Part shown: positions 43,621 through 54,516 of the stretch, piece after piece
Layout of the letters: the number at the start of each line of letters is the position of its first letter
How positions within the stretch are numbered: the stretch's first letter is position 1
Origin: Leguminivora glycinivorella
Lineage: Eukaryota > Arthropoda > Insecta > Lepidoptera > Tortricidae
Length of the DNA: 64,000 bases
Assembly (NCBI RefSeq): GCF_023078275.1
Contig: NC_062979.1
Span: 14,985,848 to 15,049,847 of the forward strand
Direction: 5' to 3'
The notes under the pieces: generated by a model
The model's database searches: none
The model's input: only the letters and a program-made list of their open reading frames with translations
Told to the model about the DNA's origin: nothing
Translations under genes and position numbers: made by a program

Positions 43621-45707
43621 TTAAACACGACAAGCACATTCTGAAGGTGTTCGAGGAGGTTTGCTCCTTGGTGCTGTCAGTCGCTTGGAGGCTCCAGTAC
43701 CATATTGTATACCGGAACCTATCCTTTCAGGGTCCAATTCACCAGCTTCAATCTTGGCTAGGATAGTTTTAGAGCATTTCAGGAAAGCCTCCTCTACATT
43801 TTCACCAGTCTTCGCACTGGTCTCAAGAAATACCAACTCTGAAATTAAAAAATATATATTGATAAAATTATGGCAAAATAAAGTACTTATGTATATGTTC
43901 CTTCACAATAAAATGGGAGTTTCCCGAAAATCCTACTGATTGTGAATGAACATATCTTAATTAACATATTGTAGCAAGAGTTTAAACTACATCTACATTC
44001 ACAATTTATATTATTTAAACTACAATACTTGGACTTATTATTTATTTAATATTTGCAGGCCTGCTCAACAAGATTAAATAATGCTGACTTACTTACATGC
44101 CCAGTAGATGGCCTTATATGCATAGCTGGGCATTAACTCGTTAATCCGTTAATCGTTAATTAACGAAGTTAACATTTTGGTTAACGGATTAACTTTTAAG
44201 TTAACTTTAAAAAATGTTAACGGATTCGTTAACTTCCGTTAAATTTCTTCGAGTCCGTTAATCGTTAATCCAGTTCCGCACGCGCCGAGTAAAACTTGCT
44301 CTGACCGCTACTGTAAGAGCCCGGAGTAAGGCGAAACCTAGGATTTTCACGTAAATACACAGTCTACAGACAAATTGGTGCCTTTGGATTACTTGTTCGA
44401 GACCTGCTAAAGTTTATTACAATTGTTTAATACACAATTACCGTGGATCACAACTTCGATTAGAGGTGTCTCAATCCGAGGAACCTACGCACCATGACTA
44501 CGACCGCATGATTGACCAAATAAAACATATAAAACCTAGAATTTACCGAACCAACTTCGATATAAGTCCAAAGAGAACAATATTTATTAATTAACATTTT
44601 GCTTTTACCAATTGGCAGCTGGGATTTTTTAGAGATTTTGGCGAACTTCGGGCTTTTACAGTAACATATAAACTTACGCAAATACTAAATAGTTGAGTAG
44701 TTTTTTTATAGCGATTAACGGATTATCGATTAACTTTAACTTCCGTTAAATTTGTTGAAATGTATCGCTTTAACGATTAACGAAGTTAACTTTTATAGTA
44801 ACGGATTAGCGATTATCGAAGTTAACTATTTGATTAACGGTGCCCAGCTATGCTTATATGCATATGGAAATGGCATAAAAGTACTACATGTTTGATACAT
44901 TTACAATAAAGTGAAGAGAGTTAGTCCCCTGGCTGGACATTAATAGGGTACTTTTTGAATGCAGGTCAAAACTGTTGAACTATATCTACACCTCCTCCTC
45001 AATATTTTTTCTATGTCTTAAAGCTAAATAAAACTATTACTTACCATTTTCCTGTGCAAATTGGCTAGCTTCAGTGAACGTGACTTCTCTGGAATCTTCC
45101 AAATCTTTCTTATTTCCAACAAGTAGTATGACAATGTTGGGGCTAGCGAGCGTTCGCGCGTCTCTTAACCAGTTACATAGGGCATTAAATGAGTCCCTGG
45201 AAGTGATGTCATACACCAACAGGGCACCAGCTGCCCCTCTGTAGTATGACCGTGTCACAGAACGAAACCTCTCTTGTCCCGCAGTATCCCAGATTTGTAA
45301 CTTGGTTGATTTACCTCCTATATTCACAATTTTAGATCCAAATTCTACTCCGATAGTATGACACCTATCTTCTTTAACTACAATCGAAAAAAGTTATTTG
45401 TACCTATTATTTCCATCATTAACTTTAAGGTTAATAAGGCCGTTTAAAACATAACACGAATAAATTTTACGCATGAACAACAAAAGCATAGTACTTACAT
45501 TTGTTGCCAATAAAGTTATTAAGGAGGCTGGATTTTCCTGTACCCGCACTTCCAATAACGAGGAATTTGAATAAGTATTCTGTAACATACGAAAAACAGC
45601 GTTAAGCTAGCATTTAGACGTTAAGACGCTAAAAATGTATGGGAAACTAAACTACCATTTGACAAAGTAAATGTTTCTATATCATACATACCATAGGACT
45701 CGGACAT
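43621..45707 (-). CDS. Rab4: Rab4 small GTPase, four coding exons
   Basis: Rab4 is a membrane-bound GTPase that drives fast recycling from early endosomes. Exons on the minus strand: 45707-45692, 45579-45499, 45377-45045, 43838-43621. Junctions are GT/AG and the frame is kept for 215 aa, the usual length. Motifs: P-loop GSAGTGKS (15-22), switch I HTIGVEF (39-45), WDTAGQE (62-68), GNKKD, and ETSAKTGENVEEAF. The FGSKI and ELDPERIGSGIQYG signatures mark the Rab4 branch. The protein ends CACRV, so the two prenylation cysteines sit at -5 and -3. The last intron holds a MITE. The gene starts about 680 bp from DHODH on the opposite strand. Confidence 0.95.
44122..44851. mobile_element. 730-bp inverted-repeat element in the Rab4 intron
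   Basis: Ends ATAGCTGGGCA and TGCCCAGCTAT, with long subterminal runs made of GTTAAC, CGTTAA and ATTAACGG words on both sides. TTATATGC flanks it at 44114-44121 and 44854-44861, an 8-bp direct repeat typical of hAT elements. No transposase. Confidence 0.75.
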
Positions 45708-46387
45708 GATGTACGTGTATATAGTAAAATCTGGCAGGAATTTTATCAAATGTTTATATTAACACCCCGAAACACGAAATTTGGATATATAAACACGATC
45801 AAAACACAAGATGTCTCATTTCCGGAGTTTTCTTCAATGCATTTCAATGTCACTTTTTTTCCTACCACAGATAATTATATAAGCGACTTGCATAGACAAA
45901 AGTAGCTAAACCCACGATCGTTCCGCACCAAGGACATTCCAGTGATTCAATTTTCTTTGGGACATTCCATCCACATTGCATCCACACACTATCCCTTAAG
46001 TGAGAGCGGAAAAGAGTAATTTATGTTCCCGCTTTCACTCACGTCAAAAGTTTCAAGGCCGCAGTGCGGTACGGTCGTGTCTAAGTTACTTTAGAATAGT
46101 AAAATAAAATATATCTTATCTGTGATTTTGTCACCTAGGCTGGTGGGGGACCAAATTGTCAAGGTTGTCATGTCAATACTATTTATGAAAAATATCAAAA
46201 ATACTGAAAACAATTGGCTCAATTGGATTTTTTAGGAATGTAAAATTAGAAAAATAAATACCTTGTTTTGAATGGTATGTTTACTATGTTTTAATACCTT
46301 AAGTGAGCAAGTTATCTTTTCGCGCACTATTTCAATCCTATCAATACTAAAATTTGTAAACATACCAGTCAGAGCTTATGAGACAAC
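45708..46387. promoter_or_regulatory. Shared divergent promoter region of Rab4 and DHODH
   Basis: Only 680 bp separate the two start codons, so the promoters of both genes must lie here or overlap. I see no clear TATA box; a moderately GC-rich block with ACTCACGTCAAAAG and GCAGTGCGGTACGGTCG (about 46036-46077) may hold elements. Inference from position only. Confidence 0.55.
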
Positions 46388-48091
46388 ATGAATGCCGCCA
46401 GGAATAAAGCAATAGTGAGTATATTTTCTTCTGTTTGTACACTGGGTTTGGTAATAATCACAATGTTAAATAACTGACTTATTATTTTTACAGAAAAAAA
46501 TTAAGTCACTATGTTACCTGACTTTGGGAGGCACAGTGGCTTACCAATTTATTTATATGAAGAAAGACTTCAATGGTTACTATGAGAGTGTGTTGCAACC
46601 TCTAAGTCAACTTCTTAACCCAGAATTAGCACACACTATTGGAGTATCTGCCTTTAAATATGGTCTATTCCCAGTTCAAAGACAGAGTGATCTGGAGGTT
46701 TTAGTAAGTTACCATTCTCTTTTAGGTAGTATGAGTTTTTATCATTTTATTGATGAACTAGACATGTCAAGTATATATGTTATTTGTTTGATGAGAAATA
46801 AAGGATACACCTATTCAAGAACAAAGTGTAAATCAATTGTCATATCATCAACATCTTGCTTCTTTGAGCTTGTGATTTATGTCAGTTAAAACATATTTAT
46901 TACTTTACAGAAAACTGAATTCTTAAATAACAAACTGTCTAACCCAATTGGTATTGCTGCTGGTTTTGACAAGCATGGAGATGCTGTGATAGGCCTCAAA
47001 AATGCTGGCTTTGGTATGGTGGAAATAGGATCAGTGACCCCTCTACCCCAACCTGGAAATCCTAAGCCACGAGTCTTTCGTCTGCCAGAGGACAAGGCAG
47101 TCATCAACCGATATGGATTCAATAGTGAAGGGCACAACCAAGTGTATAATAAGATAAAAGATCTGGATAAATCACTCTTGGATAGTACTATGCTTGGCAT
47201 TAATCTAGGAATGAACAAGCTTTCCGATAACCCTGTTAAAGATTACTGCTTAGGGATACAGAAGTTCTGGGATGTTGCTGACTATTTTGTTATTAATGTT
47301 AGCAGGTATGTACATGCCAAAGGTATATTTTGTTGCAAATAATGATAAAACCAAAAAACAAATACTTAATATTTTTTTATCTTGTTTCAGTCCAAACACA
47401 CCTGGTTTAAGATCATTACAGGCAAAGGATGAACTGTTAAAGTTATTAACTGAGGTTAATAAAGTAAGAAATGAAATGGTCCCTAAGAAAAACATACCCC
47501 TCTTGCTCAAGTTGGCACCAGATCTGACAGAACAAGATAAAAAGGATATTGCAGCAGTTATCACTAAAAAGGGAAGTCAAGTTGATGGACTTATCATTTC
47601 TAACACTACAATAGATAGGCCACAATTGGTACACCAGGACATGTCTCAAGAGCCAGGCGGTCTCAGTGGTAAACCATTGGCAAGCAAATCAACGGAAATG
47701 ATTAAGGAGATGTATAAATTAACTAAAGGTTAGTTTATGTAGTTCAAACTTTGTACATTTCGAATGGGCTGCTACCTACCATTTCTTTCCTAATAATTGA
47801 TCAGAATCTTTAATACCATGCGTAAATGGCCTGAACCAAAGTTTTTTCAATTCAGCCTGAGATTTTTATTATTTTTCAGGAACAGTTCCAATAATAGGTG
47901 TAGGAGGTATTTTCACTGGCCAAGATGCATATGAGAAGATCTTGGCAGGAGCCAGTGCAGTACAAATTTACACAGCTTTAATATACCATGGACCACCCAT
48001 TGTCAATAAGATCAAAAAAGAGCTTGCCGACCTTCTTCACAAAGATGGTTACGGGAATGTTAATGAAGCAGTGGGCAAAGGTGTCAAATGA
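46388..48091 (+). CDS. Dhod: Dihydroorotate dehydrogenase (mitochondrial), five exons
   Basis: Class 2 enzyme of the inner mitochondrial membrane that oxidises dihydroorotate to orotate with ubiquinone, the fourth step of pyrimidine synthesis. Exons: 46388-46414, 46494-46703, 46911-47305, 47391-47728, 47880-48091 (TGA). Frame is kept for 393 aa, normal length. A short basic N-terminus leads to a membrane anchor (about 14-31, with LTLGGTVAYQFIYM). FMN and active-site motifs are present: IAAGFDKHGDAV, EIGSVTP, NRYGFNS, NVSSPNTPGL, ISNTT, GGLSGKPL and GVGGIFTG. It diverges from Rab4 and converges on ATP synthase subunit s, from which it is now separated by a 9.3-kb retrotransposon. Confidence 0.96.
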
Positions 48092-48322
48092 CAAAGGTGG
48101 TTTTATATAATTTAATATTATTTTATTAATATATTTCTGTCTTGTATTGTATTGGTGTGTTCTGTTTCACTGCAAAACATTCCATCTATGATGGTTTCTC
48201 TTTGGTTACAGCTGCTCCTGTAAATATGAATGAAAGAGTGAAAAAAAAATTAAAAAATGTATTTCTGAAAACTTTGTTTTACTGAATTTACGACCTCATG
48301 GATGTTGTAAATGTATTGTTTT

Positions 48323-48947
48323 TGTCGCCACCCCTCTCCTAGCCGCCTACGGTACATTTACGAGTCCGTAAAGGAGAAGGATGGCAACTTATTTGTGTGT
48401 GTGTGGTCAATATATATACTGACCACCAAACAGAATGCATGGTATACATACCTGACATTTCTATAGATGATTCCTCATCCACGCTCACGCTGTCCCAACC
48501 TTCTCGGGGCCAGGTGAGCCTCTGATCTGCTTCGCTTCTGGAGAACTAGTCTTCCAGGATTGAGTACCATACTTACTATTTAGATAGATAACTTGGCACC
48601 TAGTGGCACCTTTAGTGCGCCTTGTCTGTTACTAAGATAATCGAGGTAATAGCCTTTAGTTAGATATGGAAACAATTGTAAGAGATACCATTACACCACT
48701 GTGAGCCACCAAGTATAAATAAATACTTAGCTTTAGTCGTCTCTGCAATATCTGGATAGCACGTGGATCACTTCACTGTGTGTTACACTTTTAAGTACTG
48801 GCGCGTTTCTCGCGCCTCGTGGAATGTCTACGTGGCACGTAGTTTGACAACTTTGAGATACTTACTATGGCTCCACCCAGAGGGCGCCGCCAGTGTTGCC
48901 GCAGGGGAATATTCTTGGGGCTCTATAGTTTCGCGTTGGTCGCGACA
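48323..48947 (-). repeat. 3' LTR of BEL element B
   Basis: 625 bp. The pol stop codon (48923-48925) lies inside it, so the last eight sense codons of pol and the stop are LTR sequence. On the minus strand GTGGGGAG directly precedes it and may serve as the purine primer. Confidence 0.93.
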
Positions 48948-51900
48948 CTCCCCACTACAGGCAGCAAAACCGCGACTAAGTTGCTGGTCCACTCCTTAAT
49001 CTTCTCAAGAGCACGAAGCGCCGCTGCTCTCTTAGGTCTGGACTCGTCGTGATGTTCAGCCGACGCGATGTTCTCTAGGTGGTGCGTTTCAGGATCAGTG
49101 TTCTCGCAGAACGTCATGTCTTTGACTGCGAGTGGGTCTGGTTCGGGTATGGACTTAGGCTCAGGCTCGTGTAACTGACTAGATGCAGGCTCTAATAAGA
49201 CTGAATCAGACGGTATTTCTTCTGACTCGTTTAATTCTGTTAATTGATAAGATTTCTGCTCAGAAGTCTTAAGAACGTCGTTAGTGGATTCTTTCATCAC
49301 GTCGTCCCTTCTTGTTGGATGTGGGACGTCAGGAACCTGTACAGATTCTTCTACGCTTTCTTCATGTGACGTTTGTTTACACTGTTCCTCTCCATCTTCG
49401 ATCTCTAACGGGTAGAGATGCGCGATAGATCTTGTATATATTGTATCTCCTACTTGGACCGTGGCTACTCTACATAAACCATCGGCGCCTTCCTTTAAAG
49501 ATACTATTTTCCCAACTTTCCAATTGATCCTATTCTTCGTGTCGCCTTTTATTTGCACTATCTGACCTATTTTTGGCGTTAATTTTGAAGTCATTCTAGG
49601 CTCCTTAGGATGATGGGAGTATCTTTCTCTCAAATTTAGGAGATACCTGTTCTCAAACATCTCTTTGAATTCTCGTAGAATGATGAGCGCTTTCTTCCAA
49701 CCTTTAATTAGATTGTCTTTGGTTACTGTCCCATGTGACGTAATAGGATCCATGCTCGACGTTTCCATTACGATACATTTTCCCATGGTAAGAAAGTCTG
49801 AGGGTTTTAATACGTGGTCAGGTTCTGAATCCACGTAGGTTAAAGGTCTTGTGTTAAGTACTGCTTCTATTTCCTTAACTGTTGTTGCCAGCTGGCTGTC
49901 ATTCAATAAGTGTTTTTGTAAGGTTTTCTTCATACAATTCTTGGTTAAGCCAATCAACCTTTCGTAAAATCCTCCATGCCATGGGGCTAATTGCGGTATG
50001 AATTTCCATTTAATCTCCTTTTCTATGCAATATGGGTCTTGAAGAATTTCAGAAAGTAACTTGTAATGAGCTGCGTTGTCAGATGTAATTAAGGTAGGCA
50101 CGCCTCTCGCTGATATCATCCTTTTTAAGGCCAGAAGACCTTCTTCCGCTGTTAGATCCTTTACCACTTCCAGGTGAATGGCTCTTACCGCTAAACATGT
50201 ATAAAGGCTAATCCATCTTTTACAACTGCCATTCCCGTTGTTAACTAGAAGTGGTCCCAGGTAGTCTGTTCCAACGTACGTAAAAGGAGAGCTGTAATTG
50301 ACTCTCTCTTTAGGAAGAGCAGGGGTTTCTGGTAGTCTATAAGGTCCTCCATCATGTTTCATACATTCAGGGCATCCCTTTAATATCCGTTGGACTTTAC
50401 TTCTTCCTTGAGGAATCCAATACATTTCTCTTATTTTATCAAGCGTGTGGCTGACACCTACATGTTTGTTCTCTTGATGAGTTTTCATTATAATTTCCTT
50501 CGTGAAATCTGACTCTTTTGGTATGAGTATAGGGTATCGTTTGTCGAACGACCAGTTTGCGTTTTTCATACGACCTTTGCATCTCAATAGGTCATCAATG
50601 TCCTTGAATACTCCTAAGTTTCGACTTAGATTGGTTTCTTTTCCTTCTACCTCTAGAGGAAAATATTTAGCTTGAATTTCTTTTAATTTATGAAGCTTGT
50701 CGTCTGTTGACTGATTATTTCCTATCACTTCATTTGGTGTTATAATTTCCTCCGTTTTCATCGGGTTGACATTAACAACTGGATCTTCTTTATCGACCAT
50801 CTCTATGTCTTCTTGGAACCCAAGACCCTCCCCTGTCAGAAGAGAACTGGTTGGCTCACTGCCGGATGTGGTTGGCCATTTCTGTGGATCTTCTGTTATA
50901 AACTGCGGACCATTCAGCCATTTCTCCTTATCCTCCTCTGCACGAAGGGGTCTTGTGCCTACATCTGCTGGGTTCAAGCTTGATGGTAGATATCTTATCT
51001 CCAGGTCTTTGTTTGTCTTGATTTCTTCTACTCGTCTGGCAACGAAGGGAGGAAGTAGTTTGTTAGACTTACACCATTCGATGACAATCTGACTATCGGT
51101 CCATAAGACTTGTCTTACTATTTTCTGTTGCAGAAACTTAAGGACGAACTTCATCAGTCTACAGCCTATCAGTACTCCCAGAAGTTCTAGACGGGGTATC
51201 TTGAGGTTATCTTGATCCTTGGTTGGTATCAGACGGGATTTACCCATGATAAAGCTTTTCTTCGAGCCACAGACTAGAAACACCGATGCTGCGTAGGCTT
51301 GTAGTGAAGCATCTGTGAAGCAGTGCAGTTGGTAATTCGCTTCCGTTGGTGTCTTCATGTAACATCTATCCACCGATACCTTTCCTATGACTTCTAGGTT
51401 CTGTCGGATGATGTTCCACTCTTCTGTTAGCTCGCTTGATAATGGTGAGTCCCAAGATACTCCGGCCTTCCAAAGTCCTTGCAGAAAAAGTTTAGCTGAT
51501 AATGTATGAGGTGCCGCGTAACCGCACGGGTCATAAATTGATGCGATAGTCTTCAGTATTCCTCTTTTTGTGACTGCTTCCTCTTGGAGGTTGGGCTTCA
51601 GCTGGAGGGTGTCCTTTTTTATGTCCCACTCTAAGCCAAGTACTTTTATCTTGTTTTCTTTACATGTATCAGGGACCATCTTCATGAATTCTTCGGAGTT
51701 AGAACTCCAATCCCTGAGTGACATTGAAATATCTTGAAAAGATCCTTTTAAACTTTTGTAAAGCTCTATTGCTTCAGCTGTAGTACTACAGCCTGAAACA
51801 AAGTTGTCTACGTATATGTCATTCGCTTTCTGCCTGACATGCTGATCTTCTGCGTTATTTAAATGTTCTTTAATAGTCGCATTCAGTAGAAACGGTGAAG

Positions 51901-53236
51901 ATATCACGCCGAATGGAACTCTGCAGAATCTTAGGTAAAGTAGGTTATCCTGAGATACTGGTTTAGAGGTATCTTTAAGCCATAAGAATCTGGTAACGTC
52001 ACGATCCTTCTCGTGTAATGTCATCTGTAAAAACGCCTTTTCTATGTCGGACGTCAATCCTATGTGATGTGTCCTGAATTTGATGAGTAACCCTGTAAGG
52101 TCTTCAAGCATGAGTGGTCCTCTGTATAAGCACTCGTTCAGACTCTTGGTGTTCTTGTTACTCTTGGAACTAGCATCATACACGATTCGCATAGGTTTTC
52201 CTCGATGACGTACTCCATGGAAGGGTAGGTAGTGAATAGCGTTACCAGTTGACGTTCCTGATGTGGGTACGACTTCTATTATACCCTTAGCTAATTGTTG
52301 TTTAAACGTATCGTCGTATGACATTAAGGTTTCTTGATCCATACGCTTCAATAAACTTGACAGACGCCCAAAGGCGATTCCAAAGTTATTAGGTAAGTCA
52401 GGCGGATAAGTTATCCATGGCCAGCTTACCGTGTATCTATTGTTAATTTTTACTGTAGTTTCATTAAAATTTTTAATAGCTTCTTCTTCTCTTGTTGCTT
52501 TAGGTGAATCACAAATTCCTATACATTCCAATTCCCAAAGGTTTTTAATGTCTCCATCACAAAGAGGTGAATCTGGTTGATGAAGCTTCGTTTCAATACA
52601 AGTTTGAGCATAAGTCACTACATATGATTCCTCTTCAAGCTGTGGTTCCGTCTTGCCACTGACTATCCATCCAAGGGCAGAATCCACTAGAAACAAGTTA
52701 CTATCTAGTTGTATCTTAGTTTCATAAATAATGTTAAAGTAGTAGTCGTTTCCGATTAGAATCTGCACCTGTCCGCTTACAGAACCATCATCCGCCAGTA
52801 CATAAGACTCGGATACGCCCCGTAACTTGACATTTGGGATGAATCCTCTTGAAATGCGTTGGACACAGTTAGCTTGTATAACTATCTTCTTATTTGTTCT
52901 AGTTACTAACTGTAGAATCACTATAGGACTATGTATTTCCTTCGGAGGATCTTCACCGAAGGTGAAAATTGTCAAGAGACTTTCTTCTTCGACTGGAAGC
53001 TTCAACTCCTTGGCCGCTTGAAATGTGACATAAGAACGTTGAGACCCTGGGTCTAAAATTAAACGGTATTTACACAATACATTATTCTTATCACCTAAGG
53101 GGTTAGCATAAACAACAGCTGTCTGTAGAGTGGTGATTCCTCTTTCTGAAATAGTCAAGACTGTTTCTTTGTTTTGGGATCCTTTGGAAAATTTGAAGGG
53201 CATAAGGCCATGTTGTGCCTTTCCTTTCCTGGGCAA
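48923..53236 (-). CDS. pol: BEL/Pao pol (protease, RT, RNase H, integrase)
   Basis: An open frame of 1437 codons. Protease motif reads ILDPGSQRSY (about residue 65), with Pro where Ser or Thr is usual. Reverse transcriptase has YVDN (about 475-480). RNase H has CFTDASLQAY. The integrase zinc domain ends CPECMKH; the core has GTDYLGP, SDNAAHY and GFYERLIG; a DUF5641-like tail (IGQIVQIKGD) follows. The first 20 or so residues before the slip site are probably not translated; the real product should be a Gag-Pol fusion made by -1 frameshift. Related in order and sequence to element A but clearly a different family. Confidence 0.94.
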   Translation of the reverse strand: MPRKGKAQHGLMPFKFSKGSQNKETVLTISERGITTLQTAVVYANPLGDKNNVLCKYRLILDPGSQRSYVTFQAAKELKLPVEEESLLTIFTFGEDPPKEIHSPIVILQLVTRTNKKIVIQANCVQRISRGFIPNVKLRGVSESYVLADDGSVSGQVQILIGNDYYFNIIYETKIQLDSNLFLVDSALGWIVSGKTEPQLEEESYVVTYAQTCIETKLHQPDSPLCDGDIKNLWELECIGICDSPKATREEEAIKNFNETTVKINNRYTVSWPWITYPPDLPNNFGIAFGRLSSLLKRMDQETLMSYDDTFKQQLAKGIIEVVPTSGTSTGNAIHYLPFHGVRHRGKPMRIVYDASSKSNKNTKSLNECLYRGPLMLEDLTGLLIKFRTHHIGLTSDIEKAFLQMTLHEKDRDVTRFLWLKDTSKPVSQDNLLYLRFCRVPFGVISSPFLLNATIKEHLNNAEDQHVRQKANDIYVDNFVSGCSTTAEAIELYKSLKGSFQDISMSLRDWSSNSEEFMKMVPDTCKENKIKVLGLEWDIKKDTLQLKPNLQEEAVTKRGILKTIASIYDPCGYAAPHTLSAKLFLQGLWKAGVSWDSPLSSELTEEWNIIRQNLEVIGKVSVDRCYMKTPTEANYQLHCFTDASLQAYAASVFLVCGSKKSFIMGKSRLIPTKDQDNLKIPRLELLGVLIGCRLMKFVLKFLQQKIVRQVLWTDSQIVIEWCKSNKLLPPFVARRVEEIKTNKDLEIRYLPSSLNPADVGTRPLRAEEDKEKWLNGPQFITEDPQKWPTTSGSEPTSSLLTGEGLGFQEDIEMVDKEDPVVNVNPMKTEEIITPNEVIGNNQSTDDKLHKLKEIQAKYFPLEVEGKETNLSRNLGVFKDIDDLLRCKGRMKNANWSFDKRYPILIPKESDFTKEIIMKTHQENKHVGVSHTLDKIREMYWIPQGRSKVQRILKGCPECMKHDGGPYRLPETPALPKERVNYSSPFTYVGTDYLGPLLVNNGNGSCKRWISLYTCLAVRAIHLEVVKDLTAEEGLLALKRMISARGVPTLITSDNAAHYKLLSEILQDPYCIEKEIKWKFIPQLAPWHGGFYERLIGLTKNCMKKTLQKHLLNDSQLATTVKEIEAVLNTRPLTYVDSEPDHVLKPSDFLTMGKCIVMETSSMDPITSHGTVTKDNLIKGWKKALIILREFKEMFENRYLLNLRERYSHHPKEPRMTSKLTPKIGQIVQIKGDTKNRINWKVGKIVSLKEGADGLCRVATVQVGDTIYTRSIAHLYPLEIEDGEEQCKQTSHEESVEESVQVPDVPHPTRRDDVMKESTNDVLKTSEQKSYQLTELNESEEIPSDSVLLEPASSQLHEPEPKSIPEPDPLAVKDMTFCENTDPETHHLENIASAEHHDESRPKRAAALRALEKIKEWTSNLVAVLLPVVGSVATNAKL

Positions 53237-54516
53237 AGTCTACAAGTCCAGTTTTCCTTACAGTCCTTTACAAGATGATTCTTCCTAAAGCATATAAAGC
53301 ATCTTCCGGTCAACCGCTTCTTTCTTTCCTCTAAAGTAGAAGCGTCCTGGCACGTATAATTGCGGTGTTTGCCGTTGCAGAATATACAACCTAAGATTTT
53401 CCCTTTTTCCTTTGGGTTAACAGTTGCAGATCTGTTAGCAGATGTTGCAACATTAGATACGCTCGGTTTGCTTCCTTTTTTGGGTTCATTGGCCCTTTGA
53501 AATTTTCCTTTTCTATTTAGTCCTTTTCTATTAGTACTTCCTTGATAATGTTGAGTATTTGAGGTATTATTTCCCTGTTGGAAATGATGCATTCTCTTCG
53601 CACGCTTTGCGTTCACATGCAGGGTACCGACAGTGCTGTCATCTACCTCATGTGATCGTTTCCTTCCAGCAATTCTCTCTGCATCTTCCTTTGCAGTGAT
53701 AATTTTATTCAATTGTTCCCGGAGTTCTTGTGTGGACTCATTCTGAATTTTCAACTTTATTTCGTATATTAAATCCGAAGGAAATTTCTCCAAAATCATG
53801 AAACGAAGATGGTTGTGGTTGGTGTTTTCGCCAAGAGACTCTAGGATTTTAAGATTGCGCTCCACCTCGTTGAAAGTTCTTCTACAATCTTCTGCGCTGC
53901 TTTTTGCCGCTTCGATTTTGTATAATGTAGCATAGTGGGCATCAATCAGATGAGCTTTCTTGCCAAAACGTTCCTTTAGTAGAGTGACCGCTATCTTATA
54001 GTTTCCGTTAGTGGTAGGCAGGCCATCAATAGCTTTCTTAGCATCACCCGTCACTGAAGTTTTAAGATAAGACAGCTTGTCTACATCAGGTAAGTTTCTT
54101 GAGTCGATATTGCTGCTAAAACTATCCCAAAATTCGCACCAGGAAAGCACATCCCCGTTATAAACCTGTAGTTGGAGTTTCGGTAGTCGACAAGAGGAAT
54201 TCACTTCAGGCGGCTTTTCCTGGGTCTCACGGGATACGGTGACTTGGTCGATCTTCGCCTTGAGTTCTGCTAAAGTCTCTTCTGCTAAAAGCTGCTGGCC
54301 ACTAATCAAGAAAATTTCATCTGATGCAGGAGTTGTAGCTAAACGAAAGTATTCTGATAAATTAGCGTTGAGCCTATTCACTGCAGCTTGCAGTCTGTTA
54401 TAGACGACCTGAGCCTGTCCTATGTTTTCTGACCGAACCGTACTGGGTATTGTTTCCAATTCAGCACCAATTTTTTCACTGGTGATTCGAAGTCTGATTA
54501 AGAGAATCTCGTCCAT
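53155..54516 (-). CDS. gag: BEL/Pao gag (453 aa)
   Basis: Gag with a DUF1759-like N-terminal half (LPKLQLQVYNGDVLSWCEFW near residue 112), a basic middle part rich in Asn, Lys and Gly (about 290-360), and three cysteine knuckles near the C-terminus (CIFCNGKH, CFICFRKNH, CRLCPGKE). Ends KTKKQS. The stop is reached after the overlap with pol. Intact. Confidence 0.92.
   Translation of the reverse strand: MDEILLIRLRITSEKIGAELETIPSTVRSENIGQAQVVYNRLQAAVNRLNANLSEYFRLATTPASDEIFLISGQQLLAEETLAELKAKIDQVTVSRETQEKPPEVNSSCRLPKLQLQVYNGDVLSWCEFWDSFSSNIDSRNLPDVDKLSYLKTSVTGDAKKAIDGLPTTNGNYKIAVTLLKERFGKKAHLIDAHYATLYKIEAAKSSAEDCRRTFNEVERNLKILESLGENTNHNHLRFMILEKFPSDLIYEIKLKIQNESTQELREQLNKIITAKEDAERIAGRKRSHEVDDSTVGTLHVNAKRAKRMHHFQQGNNTSNTQHYQGSTNRKGLNRKGKFQRANEPKKGSKPSVSNVATSANRSATVNPKEKGKILGCIFCNGKHRNYTCQDASTLEERKKRLTGRCFICFRKNHLVKDCKENWTCRLCPGKERHNMALCPSNFPKDPKTKKQS
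53188..53194 (-). promoter_or_regulatory. Slippery heptamer AAATTTT for -1 gag-pol frameshift
   Basis: The gag frame on the minus strand reads TCA AAT TTT CCA, giving the X XXY YYZ heptamer A AAT TTT. A one-base backward slip reads AAA TTT TCC and enters the pol frame (FKFSKG). It lies about 11 codons before the gag stop, within the 82-nt overlap. Confidence 0.7.
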
